The notes below the pieces were generated by a model that saw only the letters and a program-made list of their open reading frames with translations, did not search any database and was not told the origin of the DNA. The translations under genes were made by a program, and so were the position numbers. From NCBI RefSeq assembly GCF_019207085.1, contig NZ_JAATOM010000016.1:62001-126000 (forward strand): 64,000 nucleotides of DNA, read 5' to 3'. This document shows, one piece after another, positions 24,508 to 34,647 of this stretch. Every line of letters starts with the position of its first letter. The first letter of the stretch is position 1. This DNA comes from Variovorax sp. dw_308. Lineage in GTDB: Bacteria; Pseudomonadota; Gammaproteobacteria; Burkholderiales; Burkholderiaceae_C.

Positions 24508-26158
24508 CTACATCGTGGTTGGCGGTGGTTCCGCAGGCTGCGCGCTGGCCGCACGACTCTCGGAAGACGCCGACGTCAAGGTGCTGCTGCTGGAAGCCGG
24601 CCCGCGCGACAGCAGCCCCTGGATCCACATGCCGGTCGGCTTCTACAAGATGACCGCCGGCCCCATGACCTGGGGCCTGAAGACCGCGCCGCAACGCCAT
24701 GCGATGAACCGCGAGATCCCTTATGCGCAAGCGCGCGTGCTGGGCGGCGGCGGCTCGATCAATGCGGAGGTGTTCACGCGCGGTTGCGCGCAGGACTACG
24801 ACGCGTGGGCCGATGAGTTCGGCTGCGCCGGCTGGTCCTTCGCGGATCTGCTGCCGCTGTTCCGGCGCTCCGAGGACAACGACACGCTCTCAGGCCCGCT
24901 GCACGGCATCGGCGGACCGCTGGGTGTGTCCAACGGCGCGCCGCATCGGATGACGCAGGCTTTCGTGCAGGCCTGCCAGCAGATGGGCATGCCCTACAAC
25001 CCGGACTTCAACGGCGCGACGCAGGAAGGCACCGGCGCCTACCAGACCACGACGCGAAACGGCAAGCGCTGTTCCGCGGCGGTGGGCTACCTGCGGCCTG
25101 CGCTCGGGCGGCGCAACCTCTCGGTGAAGACCGGCGCATTGATCAATCGCGTCGTAATCGAGCAGAGCCGCGCGGTGGGTGTCGAAGTGGTCGAGGCTGG
25201 CCGGCCGACCATCGTGCGAGCCGCCCGCGAAGTGCTGGTGACGGCGGGCGCCATCGGCTCGCCCAAGCTGATGCTGCTGTCGGGCATCGGTCCGGCCGAC
25301 CAGCTGCGCGCGCTCGGCATCGACGTAATGGCAGACCGGCCCGAAATGGGCCAGAACCTGCACGATCACTTCGGCATCGACATCGTCTACGAACTCAACG
25401 GCCCGCACAGCTTCGACAAGTACGCCAAGCCGCACTGGATGGCCTGGGCCGGCTTGCAGTACGCGCTGTTCAGGAGGGGGCCGGTGGCGTCCAACATCGT
25501 CGAAGGCGGCGCCTTCTGGTACGCCGACCGGAACGAGCCCACGCCCGACCTGCAGTTCCACTTCCTGGTCGGCGCGGGCGTGGAGGCGGGCGTGCCGAAG
25601 ATCGAATCCGGCTCGGGCGTGACGCTGAACTCCTACGCAGTGCGTCCGCATGCGCGTGGCTCGGTCTCGCTCGGCAGCGCCGATCCGCGCGCCATGCCTG
25701 TCGTCGATCCGAACTTCCTCGGCGACGAGCGCGACGTGAAGACCTCCGCGGAAGGCGTGCGCATCAGCCGCGAGATCTTCCGGCAATCGGCGCTCGCAAA
25801 GTACATCCGCAAGGAGCACTTTCCCGGCGATCGCGTGTCGACCACGGCCGACCTCGAGACCTATGCGCGCCAGTTCGGCCGCACCTCCTACCATCCGGTA
25901 GGAACCTGCCGCATGGGCGGTGATGCGGCCTCCGTGGTCGACCCGGAGTTGCGAGTCAGGGGCATCGAAGGCTTGCGTATCTGCGACAGCTCGGTGATGC
26001 CGCGGCTGGTCAGCTCCAACACCAACGCGCCGTCGATCGTGATCGGGGAGAAGGCGGCGGAACTGATTCGCGGTGGTGGGTCAGCGGCTCGTCGGGTGGC
26101 CGCGGTTCGCGCGCAGCCGGTGGTGATGGTTTCGCGTGAAGCGGCGACGGTGAATTGA
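24497..26158 (+). CDS. GMC family oxidoreductase (choline dehydrogenase-like)
   Basis: A 553-residue flavoprotein. The FAD-binding start 'YDYIVVGGGSAGCALAARLSEDADVKVLLLEAG' is followed by 'RVLGGGGSINAEVFTRG', 'VTAGAIGSPKLMLLSGIGPADQL' (the second GMC signature) and the C-terminal 'SYHPVGTCRMGGDAASVVDPELRV' with the catalytic His region. GMC enzymes oxidise primary alcohols to aldehydes with FAD and pass electrons on or to oxygen. Start at 24497 (MDYDYI) overlaps the ALDH gene by 11 bp, so translation is coupled. The pair alcohol oxidase plus ALDH suggests an alcohol substrate for this operon. A roughly 40-residue extension follows the usual end. Confidence 0.9.
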   Translation: MDYDYIVVGGGSAGCALAARLSEDADVKVLLLEAGPRDSSPWIHMPVGFYKMTAGPMTWGLKTAPQRHAMNREIPYAQARVLGGGGSINAEVFTRGCAQDYDAWADEFGCAGWSFADLLPLFRRSEDNDTLSGPLHGIGGPLGVSNGAPHRMTQAFVQACQQMGMPYNPDFNGATQEGTGAYQTTTRNGKRCSAAVGYLRPALGRRNLSVKTGALINRVVIEQSRAVGVEVVEAGRPTIVRAAREVLVTAGAIGSPKLMLLSGIGPADQLRALGIDVMADRPEMGQNLHDHFGIDIVYELNGPHSFDKYAKPHWMAWAGLQYALFRRGPVASNIVEGGAFWYADRNEPTPDLQFHFLVGAGVEAGVPKIESGSGVTLNSYAVRPHARGSVSLGSADPRAMPVVDPNFLGDERDVKTSAEGVRISREIFRQSALAKYIRKEHFPGDRVSTTADLETYARQFGRTSYHPVGTCRMGGDAASVVDPELRVRGIEGLRICDSSVMPRLVSSNTNAPSIVIGEKAAELIRGGGSAARRVAAVRAQPVVMVSREAATVN

Positions 26159-26554
26159 GTCCTGCCACGGCGTCAGCGCCGAACTCCATGCAAGCAGTGT
26201 CAGTCTTCTTCACCCGGCAGCGTGAAGCTGGAGTGCAGCCGCAGACAGGATTCGACCCCGCCGCATCCACGTGCCGCGAACCTGCAGCAGATCTACGCCG
26301 ACTTCGGTCAAGGCATACGAAGACACCCACACCCTCGCGATGGCTTTCGGCGCACCAGGCTGAGTTCCTGGCAGCGCGGGGCCTGCCCCCGCGGCGAGTC
26401 GGCTCCAGGTGCCCGCCCTGAATGATGCGCACCAACTTGCAGCGCCTGCACCACCAGTAGGCCAATCCGGCACCAATATTGCTTTCGCGTTGATCCATGC
26501 GCCGGCAAAGGCCGGCAATGCACCAACATAAGCAGTATTGGGAGCACGCCTTTA
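26159..26554. other. 396-bp region without recognisable gene, upstream of amtB
   Basis: No open frame with homology or good codon use is present on either strand. The last 90 bp hold an imperfect inverted repeat, CCAATATTGCT near 26473 against AGCAGTATTGG near 26532, and a GCCGGC-AAAG-GCCGGC repeat between them. These may be a leader or operator region of amtB. The first 270 bp look like decayed coding sequence of unknown origin. Confidence 0.4.
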
Positions 26555-27757
26555 ATGGATGCACTACATCGGGGCGCAGACGCGCTGTTCATTCTTCTCG
26601 GCGCGATCATGGTCCTGGCGATGCACGCGGGGTTCGCCTTCCTGGAACTCGGCACTGTCCGCAAGAAGAACCAGGTCAATGCACTGGTCAAGATCCTGGT
26701 CGACTTCTCGGTGTCGACGGTGGTCTACTTCCTGGTCGGCTACGGGGTCGCCTACGGCGCGCATTTCTTCGTCGGCGCCGATGAGCTGGCTCAACAGAAC
26801 GGCTACGAGCTGGTGAAGTTCTTCTTCCTGCTGACCTTCGCCGCCGCCATCCCCGCGATCATTTCGGGCGGCATTGCGGAACGTGCGAAGTTCTGGCCGC
26901 AACTCATCGCGACGGCGGTCATCGTCGGCTTGGTGTACCCCTTGTACGAAGGCATTGCCTGGAACAAGGCGCTGGGCATCCAGGCCTGGATCGAATCGGC
27001 GACCGGGCACCCGTTCCACGACTTTGCGGGCTCGGTGGTCGTGCATGCGGTGGGCGGATGGCTGGCACTGCCGGCGGTCCTGCTGCTCGGCGCGCGCCGC
27101 AACCGCTACCGCGGCGATGGATCGCTCAGCGCGCATCCGCCCTCGAACATCCCCTTCCTGGCGCTTGGCGCGTGGGTGCTGTGCGTGGGCTGGTTCGGCT
27201 TCAATGTCATGAGTGCGCAGAGCATCGACAAGATCTCCGGGCTGGTGGCGGTCAACTCGCTGATGGCGATGGTGGGCGGCACACTGGCGGCGCTGGCGCT
27301 CGGCAAGAACGACCCGGGCTTCGTCTACAACGGGCCGCTGGCCGGGCTGGTCGCAGTGTGCGCGGGCTCCGACCTGATGCACCCCATCGGTGCCCTCGTG
27401 GTCGGAGGTGTGGCGGGCGCGATCTTCGTCTACATGTTCACACTGACGCAGAACAAGTGGAAGATCGACGACGTGCTGGGCGTCTGGCCCCTGCACGGCC
27501 TGTGCGGCACCTGGGGCGGTGTCGCCGCCGGCATTTTTGGCCAGCGGGCGCTGGGTGGGATCGGCGGCGTCAGCCTTGTCGCGCAGCTCATCGGCGTGGC
27601 GATCGGCGTCGCCTGGGCCTTCGTGGCGGGCCTGGCCGTCTACGGCACGCTGAAGCGCACGACGGGCTTGCGGCTGTCGCAGGAAGAGGAATACGACGGC
27701 GCAGACCTGTCGATCCACCACGTGAGCGCCACGCCGGAGCGCGAAGTCAACTGGTGA
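26555..27757 (+). CDS. amtB: Ammonium transporter AmtB
   Basis: A 400-residue membrane protein with about eleven transmembrane segments, the family norm. Amt signatures include 'RKKNQVNALVKILVDF', 'FHDFAGSVVVHAVGGW' with the first pore His, 'LAGLVAVCAGSDLMHPIGALVVGGVAGAI' and 'VWPLHGLCGTWGGVAAGIFG' with the second pore His. It moves ammonium/ammonia across the inner membrane and is normally gated by a PII protein; no glnK gene is adjacent. The C-terminal tail ends EEEYDGADLSIHHVSATPEREVNW. Confidence 0.92.
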   Translation: MDALHRGADALFILLGAIMVLAMHAGFAFLELGTVRKKNQVNALVKILVDFSVSTVVYFLVGYGVAYGAHFFVGADELAQQNGYELVKFFFLLTFAAAIPAIISGGIAERAKFWPQLIATAVIVGLVYPLYEGIAWNKALGIQAWIESATGHPFHDFAGSVVVHAVGGWLALPAVLLLGARRNRYRGDGSLSAHPPSNIPFLALGAWVLCVGWFGFNVMSAQSIDKISGLVAVNSLMAMVGGTLAALALGKNDPGFVYNGPLAGLVAVCAGSDLMHPIGALVVGGVAGAIFVYMFTLTQNKWKIDDVLGVWPLHGLCGTWGGVAAGIFGQRALGGIGGVSLVAQLIGVAIGVAWAFVAGLAVYGTLKRTTGLRLSQEEEYDGADLSIHHVSATPEREVNW

Positions 27758-27772
27758 CGCAATCTGCTCGGC

Positions 27773-27946
27773 CTAGAAACGACCTGCCGCCCGCCGGACG
27801 ACCACCGGCGTCTTGACGGCCGCCTTATCGCCCTTGGGGGCCGTCGACCCTGTCCTCGGTGCTCGCTTGGCAGGCTTGCGCCGCCCCTTGAGAGACTCGA
27901 TCAGGGAAATCGCTTCCTTGTCGAACTTCGCGTTGTCGTCGGGCAT
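27773..27946 (-). CDS. Small basic hypothetical protein (57 residues)
   Basis: A 57-codon gene with a strong Shine-Dalgarno (GGAGG) 8-10 bp before the ATG at 27946. The protein starts 'MPDDNAKFDKEAISLIESLKG' and then becomes a Lys/Arg/Pro/Ala-rich tail (GRRKPAKRAPRTGSTAPKG...). Such tails resemble histone-like or nucleic-acid-binding linkers. It converges with amtB 15 bp away. No family is recognised. Confidence 0.55.
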   Translation of the reverse strand: MPDDNAKFDKEAISLIESLKGRRKPAKRAPRTGSTAPKGDKAAVKTPVVVRRAAGRF

Positions 27947-28098
27947 GGTCGCCTCCGGAGGATGCGGGGTGGCAATCTTAGGACCACGGCGATTTCGCCG
28001 CGGCGCGCTGGTTTGAGGGCCTGCGTCACGGTCCTTGTCGATGCGGCCACGGCTGTCTATGCTCGCGCATTCGTACCTGCCGCAGAGGTATCTGCAAC

Positions 28099-28770
28099 AT
28101 GAGCAAATCGAACAACATTGCGTTCCATGGCTCGAAGGCAACACCGGATGAGTTGCGAACGCTCGGCGGCATCCTGCCGCGGGTGGGATGGAAGAAGCCG
28201 GAATTGGCTCAACGCGTCGCGGCCTTGCCCGCGGACCTCCAGAACCGCATCTTTTCGCTCGTCGGCCCCGTGCTGCGCGGGAACCCCTCTGCGAGAAAGG
28301 GAGGCACCGGAGATGCGGATCCCGACCTCTCCGTGAGCTTGACGTGGAATGCGAAGGTCGCGTGTTTCTTTCCACCGACGGCGATTCATGTCTACATGTA
28401 CCTCGTGGACACCAGCAATCTGCGCTACCTGAACGTGGACGAATTCGCCGCTCGCTGCGGCGTCAATCGGCAGTACATGAAGGAAATTGCCACATCGAAT
28501 GTGCGGTTCACCCAGATCATGGGCTATTGCATCGTGACCCGCCGCGCTCCGCCGCGCGACCTTGAATCGATCATCGTCCATCAAATGGAAGTGCTGATCG
28601 GCCCGTACTTCCAGTTGAACGGTGGAGACGACACCGGATACAAGGAGCTTCTGGCGGCCACGAAGGGGCAATTCAAGGTCGCCGAAAGTATCGTGGGCAC
28701 GTTTCACACGATGGATTCCCTCGATGCACCGAAGAAGAAGGATCCAAACTTGAAGAACCCGTATCTGTGA
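28099..28770 (+). CDS. Hypothetical protein, 223 residues, unrecognised
   Basis: The frame starts MSKSNNIAFHGSKATPDEL and continues with normal codon use at lower GC than neighbours. Segments such as 'LRTLGGILPRVGWKKPELAQRVAALPADLQNRIFSLVGPVL', 'VACFFPPTAIHVYMYLVDTSNLRYLNVDEFAARCGVNRQYMKEIA' and 'GYCIVTRRAPPRDLESIIVHQMEVLIGPYF' show mixed helix and strand, with an HTH-like 'EFAARCGVNRQYMKEIAT'. No signal peptide or membrane segment is seen. The C-terminal tail (DAPKKKDPNLKNPYL) is basic. It does not resemble a family I know and stands alone between unrelated genes. Confidence 0.65.
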   Translation: MSKSNNIAFHGSKATPDELRTLGGILPRVGWKKPELAQRVAALPADLQNRIFSLVGPVLRGNPSARKGGTGDADPDLSVSLTWNAKVACFFPPTAIHVYMYLVDTSNLRYLNVDEFAARCGVNRQYMKEIATSNVRFTQIMGYCIVTRRAPPRDLESIIVHQMEVLIGPYFQLNGGDDTGYKELLAATKGQFKVAESIVGTFHTMDSLDAPKKKDPNLKNPYL

Positions 28771-28837
28771 CCTGGCCCGGGTTCAGCGGTCGTTGTCGCT
28801 AGGTCCAGTCGTTGCTTATGCCGGAAGGAGTGCGTCG

Positions 28838-29572
28838 ATGAACATGAACAGGATCGCGCCGGTCGCTGCGCTGTGCATCGTGCTCGCCACGCTCGGCTTG
28901 TCGACGCAGGCGGCGAGCGACACAGGCGCCACGCAGCGCGTCATCGCGGCCGTGGATCTGGTCCAGCAGCTCGATCTCTCCAACACCGACTACGCGCACG
29001 GGCAGGGCAGCGTGTCGTGGACCGGCGTCGTGGCGTCGCACACCGATTGCTCGGGCTTCATCGACCATCTGCTGATGCATGTCGATGGCTACTCGGCCGA
29101 TGACTTCAAGCGCTGGTTCGGCAGCCGGCGCCCCACCGCCGAGCGCTACCACGACGCGGTCCTCGAGGGCCGCGGCTTCGTTGCCCTCGCCGCCGTCAGC
29201 GACCTGCAACCTGGCGATGTGATCGCGGTCAAGTACCTCACCCGACACGACAACACGGGCCACATCATGATGGTCGTGAACGCGCCGACGAAGATGAGCG
29301 GGACGAAGCCGTTCGTGATCGGCACCGACCAATGGGCGGTCGATGTCATCGACAGTTCGGAGTCCGGCCACGGCCCGACCGACACGCGCCACAAGCGGGG
29401 CGCCGACGGGCATGACCACGATGGCCTTGGGCGCGGGGTGTTCAGGCTCTACACCGGATCGCATGGCGAAGTGGCGGGCTTTGCCTGGAGCACCCTCGCC
29501 GCGTCCCGCTTCATCGCGCCCGACGATGAGCATGCGGTGCTCGGTCGATTCATTCCGCACTTCCGGCCGTAG
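28838..29572 (+). CDS. Secreted NlpC/P60-like cysteine hydrolase (tentative)
   Basis: A 244-residue exported protein. An N-terminal signal peptide (about 1-27, ending STQAAS) precedes a domain with the dyad expected of NlpC/P60 or CHAP peptidases: Cys71 in 'SHTDCSGFIDHLL' and His142 in 'NTGHIMMVVN'. 'LQPGDVIAVKYLTRHDNT' matches the glycine-aspartate strand before the His in these folds. It may cleave peptidoglycan stem peptides or related amides outside the cell. The start at 28838 follows GGAAGGAG. The NlpC/P60 assignment is from the Cys-His pattern only. Confidence 0.6.
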   Translation: MNMNRIAPVAALCIVLATLGLSTQAASDTGATQRVIAAVDLVQQLDLSNTDYAHGQGSVSWTGVVASHTDCSGFIDHLLMHVDGYSADDFKRWFGSRRPTAERYHDAVLEGRGFVALAAVSDLQPGDVIAVKYLTRHDNTGHIMMVVNAPTKMSGTKPFVIGTDQWAVDVIDSSESGHGPTDTRHKRGADGHDHDGLGRGVFRLYTGSHGEVAGFAWSTLAASRFIAPDDEHAVLGRFIPHFRP

Positions 29573-29583
29573 CTGACGGCTGT

Positions 29584-29639
29584 CGGCCGACGGCCGACGG
29601 CCGACGGCCGACGGTTGACGGTTGACGGTTGACGCCTGA
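29584..29639. repeat. Tandem 7-bp repeat (VNTR-like)
   Basis: Four copies of CGGCCGA (29584-29611), three of CGGTTGA (29612-29632) and one CGCCTGA (29633-29639) lie head to tail directly after the stop of the secreted hydrolase. The units share the pattern CGGNNGA. Such short tandem repeats vary in copy number by slippage. Confidence 0.85.
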
Positions 29640-29811
29640 GGCTGACGGATGGCTGCCGGCTGCGTCCGGCACCCCTCCTGAACCGCGTGATCGCCAGCCA
29701 GATGGTCCGCGCAATTCCCCGGCCGCGTCCCCCACGTGGCTAGGCGAACGCTCGTCTTCACGGCGCATCGACTGCGTTCCGCCTCGGGCTTCAAAAGCGC
29801 CCACGCCCTCA

Positions 29812-29827
29812 AATAACCAATAGGTTA
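29812..29827. promoter_or_regulatory. Inverted-repeat operator (site 2)
   Basis: AATAACCAATAGGTTA holds the perfect repeat TAACC-N4-GGTTA (29814-29827). It is about 100 bp before the binding-protein gene and matches site 1 in the distant divergent promoter (19036) and site 3 (29869). Confidence 0.6.
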
Positions 29828-29868
29828 CTAGGCTAAACCCTATGGACGAACCCTTTCCACAGGACAAC

Positions 29869-29884
29869 AATAACCATCCAGTTA
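29869..29884. promoter_or_regulatory. Inverted-repeat operator (site 3)
   Basis: AATAACCATCCAGTTA is the third match to AATAACYA-N4-GTTA, 47 bp before the binding-protein start and 57 bp downstream of site 2. The paired sites may bind two repressor dimers, with TetR at 34648 as the obvious candidate. Confidence 0.6.
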
Positions 29885-29930
29885 GTTACTTCATTGGCAA
29901 CCGGCAGCCCAACCTCAAGGAGACAAACCC

Positions 29931-31043
29931 ATGGCCTTCATCAAGAACTACATCGACCAGCAAACCACGCGGCGACGCGACTTCCTGTTGGCCAGCGCCT
30001 ACGGTCTCGTCGGCGTCACAGCCGCCAGCAACCCGCTCGCGGCCTTCGCCCAGCAGCAAGGCAAGCCGGCCGTCGCCTGGAGCTACCGCGACCGCAACAA
30101 CCCGTACTGGCACGCCATCGCCTCGGGCGGCGAATCCTTCGTCGAGAGCGTCGGCATGAAGAAGTCCGACATGGTCCACCTGCTCAACAACGGCAGCTCG
30201 CAGAAATCACTGTCCGACATCCAGGCCTTCCTGTCGAAGACCGGCGGCAAGGCCGCGATCGCCTGCGACGCGAACGACGCACCCAACTGCCGCCCCATCG
30301 TCGAAGCCGTGAAAAAGGCCGGCGGCTTCGTGTCGACGATCTGGAACAAGCCCGACGACCTGCACCCCTGGGACTTCGGCGATGCCTGGGTCTCGCACAT
30401 GACCTGGTCCGACGAAGGCCCGGCCGAGCAGACCGCGCGCGCCCTGTTCACCGCCATGGGCGGCAAGGGCGCCATCGTCGGCGTGGGTGGCATTGCTGCC
30501 AACAACCCGGCTGTCGAGCGCCTCAACGGCATGAAGAAGGCGCTGAAGGACTTCCCCGGCATCCAGTTGCTCGACTACCAGCCGGGCGACTGGTCCACGC
30601 AGAAGGCCAACCAGGTGATGGAAGGCTTTCTCACGCGCTTCGGCAACAAGATCGGTGGCGTGTTCTGCGCCAACGACTCGATGGCCTACGGCGTGCTCGA
30701 AGCGCTCAAGGCCGACGGACGCAAGCTGCCCGTGGTCGGCTACGACGGCAGCCCGGAAGCGATCGACCTGATCGTCAAGGGCGACCTGCTCGCTACCGTC
30801 TTCACCAATCCGCATTGGTGCGGCGGCATCACGGCGGCGCTGGCGTACTACGCGGCCATCGGCAAGTTCAAGCCCTCGGCCGAGCCGAAGGGGCACCGCG
30901 AGTTCTACGGCCCCTCCATCGTCGTCACGCAGAAGGATGCGGCCGACTTCAAGAAGAAGTACATCAGCAGCACGCCGAAGTACGAGTGGACCGACTTCTG
31001 GGGCACCTCAGGCGGCCAGATCAAGTACGGGGCCCGGGCGTGA
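29931..31043 (+). CDS. Sugar ABC transporter substrate-binding protein (RbsB-like)
   Basis: A 370-residue periplasmic binding protein with a twin-arginine-like leader (TTRRRDFLLASAYG) and an AFAQ cleavage region. The mature part has the two-lobe type-I fold: 'PAVAWSYRDRNNPYWHAIASGGESFVESVGM', 'FLSKTGGKAAIACDANDA', 'GAIVGVGGIAANNPAVERLNGM' and 'GGVFCANDSMAYGVLEAL'. It should capture a sugar, polyol or similar compound. Its gene opens the ABC operon and overlaps the first permease gene by GTGA. Export by Tat rather than Sec is uncommon for RbsB proteins. Confidence 0.88.
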   Translation: MAFIKNYIDQQTTRRRDFLLASAYGLVGVTAASNPLAAFAQQQGKPAVAWSYRDRNNPYWHAIASGGESFVESVGMKKSDMVHLLNNGSSQKSLSDIQAFLSKTGGKAAIACDANDAPNCRPIVEAVKKAGGFVSTIWNKPDDLHPWDFGDAWVSHMTWSDEGPAEQTARALFTAMGGKGAIVGVGGIAANNPAVERLNGMKKALKDFPGIQLLDYQPGDWSTQKANQVMEGFLTRFGNKIGGVFCANDSMAYGVLEALKADGRKLPVVGYDGSPEAIDLIVKGDLLATVFTNPHWCGGITAALAYYAAIGKFKPSAEPKGHREFYGPSIVVTQKDAADFKKKYISSTPKYEWTDFWGTSGGQIKYGARA

Positions 31044-32080
31044 CCACGCACATGGCTTCGGGGCTGCCACGCGCAGCCGCCAAGGATGTCGCGCCGGCAA
31101 GCTCGCCCGCGCGTTCGGTGAAAGCGGCACGCGCCGCGTCCTGGCTGCAATGGGCACCCGCCCTCGTGCTCGGCGCGCTGATGCTGGGCTTCGCGGCGGC
31201 CAACCCGAAGTTCATGACGCTCGCCAACTTCGCGCGCATCGCGATCTCGGCGGCACCGGCCTTGATGGTCGCGGTCGGCGTGACCTTCATCATCGTGATG
31301 GGCTCCATCGACCTGTCGATGGAAGGCACCATCTCCACGGCTGCCGTGCTGTTCGCGCTCACGTTCAGGTTCCTCGGCAGCGAGATGGCCGGATGGGGCT
31401 GGCTGGCGATTCCGGTGGCGCTGGCTGTCGGCGCATCGATCGGGCTGGTCAACGGGCTGGTCCATGTGAAGCTCAGCATCCCCTCGTTCATGTCGAGCCT
31501 GGCGATCGGCTTCGTCGGCATGGGCCTATCGGTGGTGCTGACGGGCGGCGACATCCTGCGCGTGGACGACGACGTGTTTCGCGCGCTGATCTACCTGCGC
31601 ATCGGCGGCTTTCCGCTGATGGTGTTCGTCGCGATCGCGCTGGTGTTCGTGGCCTGGTTCATCCAGCGCAAGACGATCCTCGGGCGCCACTTCTACGCGG
31701 TGGGCGGCGGCGAGGACCTCGCGCATGCGAGCGGGTTGAACGTCAAGCGTGTGCGCATATTGGGCTTCATGCTGGGGGGCGTGTTCTATGCGCTGGCGGC
31801 GATCTTCGCGGTGGCGCGCGGCGGCATGGCGGAATCGCTGACGGGCTCGAACTTCATGTTCGCGTCCATCACGGCGGTGGTCATCGGCGGCACCTCGCTG
31901 ATGGGCGGCTCGGGCGGGGTTTGGAACGCGGTCGTGGGCGTGCTGATCGACAGCGTCATCAACAACGGCATGGTCGTGGTCGGCCTGCCCAACTACCTGC
32001 AGGACGGCGTGCTCGGCGCGCTCGTCATCCTCTCGGTCGCGCTGGCCGTCAACCGCAAGAACCAATCCCTGGTGAAGTGA
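31040..32080 (+). CDS. Sugar ABC transporter permease (RbsC-like), first copy
   Basis: An inner-membrane permease of 346 residues if started at the GTG overlapping the previous stop; ATG at 31052 gives 342. It has about eight to ten transmembrane segments and the branched-chain/ribose permease pattern, including 'IIVMGSIDLSMEGTISTAAVLFAL', 'RKTILGRHFYAVGGGEDLAHASGLNVKRVRILGFMLGGV' and 'VVIGGTSLMGGSGGVWNAVVGVLI'. It forms one half of the channel; a second, distinct permease is encoded at 33600. Confidence 0.88.
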   Translation: MTTHMASGLPRAAAKDVAPASSPARSVKAARAASWLQWAPALVLGALMLGFAAANPKFMTLANFARIAISAAPALMVAVGVTFIIVMGSIDLSMEGTISTAAVLFALTFRFLGSEMAGWGWLAIPVALAVGASIGLVNGLVHVKLSIPSFMSSLAIGFVGMGLSVVLTGGDILRVDDDVFRALIYLRIGGFPLMVFVAIALVFVAWFIQRKTILGRHFYAVGGGEDLAHASGLNVKRVRILGFMLGGVFYALAAIFAVARGGMAESLTGSNFMFASITAVVIGGTSLMGGSGGVWNAVVGVLIDSVINNGMVVVGLPNYLQDGVLGALVILSVALAVNRKNQSLVK

Positions 32081-32087
32081 GAACGCC

Positions 32088-33590
<1,503 letters not shown>

Positions 33591-33599
33591 AGAGCCGCC

Positions 33600-34541
33600 A
33601 TGAACTTCGAAAAACTCCGCCCCCACCTGCCCTGGCTGACGCTGCTGGGGCTCACGCTGGCCGTCAGCGCCATCAACCCCGGCTTCCTGCTGCCGTCGAA
33701 CCTGCTGCAGATGACGGCCGACGTGTCGACGCTGTTCGTGATGGCGCTGGGCATCACGCTGGTGATCTTCATCGGCGGCATCGACCTTTCGGCCCAGTCG
33801 GTGGCCAACATGACGACCGTGCTGGCCACGCTGTCCCTGCCCTGGCTCGGCGTTTGGTCGGCCATCGGCGTGATCGGCGTGGGCGCGCTGCTGGGCTTCG
33901 TGTCGGGCTATGCATCGACACGGCTGAAGGTGCCTTCGTTCATCGCCACGCTGGCCATCGGCGGCATCGCGCTGTCGGTGGGGCAATTCGCCTCGGGGCA
34001 ACGCGCGATCTTCATGGATGCGGGGATGCGCGAGCAGGCTTTCGGCTGGGTGACGGAGAGCACGGCCGGCGTCCCGCACGAGGTGCTGATCGCCGGCGCG
34101 TTGCTGGCGGTGATGCTGTTCGTCGAGCGCCGCACCACCTTCGGCCGCGCGCTCAAGGCGATCGGCGCCGGCGAGCCCGCGGCAGCCGCGTCGGGCCTGA
34201 ACGTCGATCGCTACAAGATCGCGGTCTACACGCTGTCGGGGCTCATCGCGGCCTTCGCGGGCCTGCTGTTCTCGGTCAAGCTGGCAGGCGGCGCGCCCAA
34301 CCTGGCGGAGGGCTTCCTGCTGCCGGCCATCGTCGCGGTGCTGATCGGCGGCACGCCGCTCACCGGCGGTGTCGGCGGCGTCCTCAACACGCTCATCGGC
34401 GCGATGATCGTGGCCGTGATCCGCACCGGCATGGTGTACCTGGAGGTGCCGGCCACGGCGCAGCAGATCGTGTTCGGCATCGTGCTCACCGTCGCCATCG
34501 CCCTGACCATCGACCGCAGCAAGCTGGCCACCGTCAAGTAG
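33600..34541 (+). CDS. Sugar ABC transporter permease (RbsC-like), second copy
   Basis: A 313-residue permease of the same family as the first but different in sequence. Features are 'ITLVIFIGGIDLSAQSVANMTTVLATL', 'RRTTFGRALKAIGAGEPAAAASGLNVDRYKIAVYTLSGL' and 'VAVLIGGTPLTGGVGGVLNTLIGAMIV'. The operon thus encodes a heteromeric channel rather than the usual homodimer. It is 9 bp after the ATPase gene and 106 bp before the TetR gene. Confidence 0.88.
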   Translation: MNFEKLRPHLPWLTLLGLTLAVSAINPGFLLPSNLLQMTADVSTLFVMALGITLVIFIGGIDLSAQSVANMTTVLATLSLPWLGVWSAIGVIGVGALLGFVSGYASTRLKVPSFIATLAIGGIALSVGQFASGQRAIFMDAGMREQAFGWVTESTAGVPHEVLIAGALLAVMLFVERRTTFGRALKAIGAGEPAAAASGLNVDRYKIAVYTLSGLIAAFAGLLFSVKLAGGAPNLAEGFLLPAIVAVLIGGTPLTGGVGGVLNTLIGAMIVAVIRTGMVYLEVPATAQQIVFGIVLTVAIALTIDRSKLATVK

Positions 34542-34647
34542 CGCGCCCGGGCGACGCCCGACGAGTCCCGCAAAGCACGAGCGACTTGTCTGGCGTTGGC
34601 CTAACATCGGCACCCATTTCCACAGCGACACGACAAGGCGACCATCC

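Larger units (their letters stand above)
29573..29930. other. 358-bp intergenic region with heptamer repeats and two operators
   Basis: No gene is seen. The left part holds a tandem array of seven-base units (29584-29639). The right part holds two copies of the inverted-repeat operator (29812-29827 and 29869-29884), and AAGGAGA precedes the binding-protein start at 29931. The promoter of the ABC operon must lie between about 29800 and 29900. Confidence 0.6.

Noticed and set aside
29584..29639. Possible CRISPR array
   Set aside because: Units are seven bases, contiguous and without spacers; no cas genes are present.
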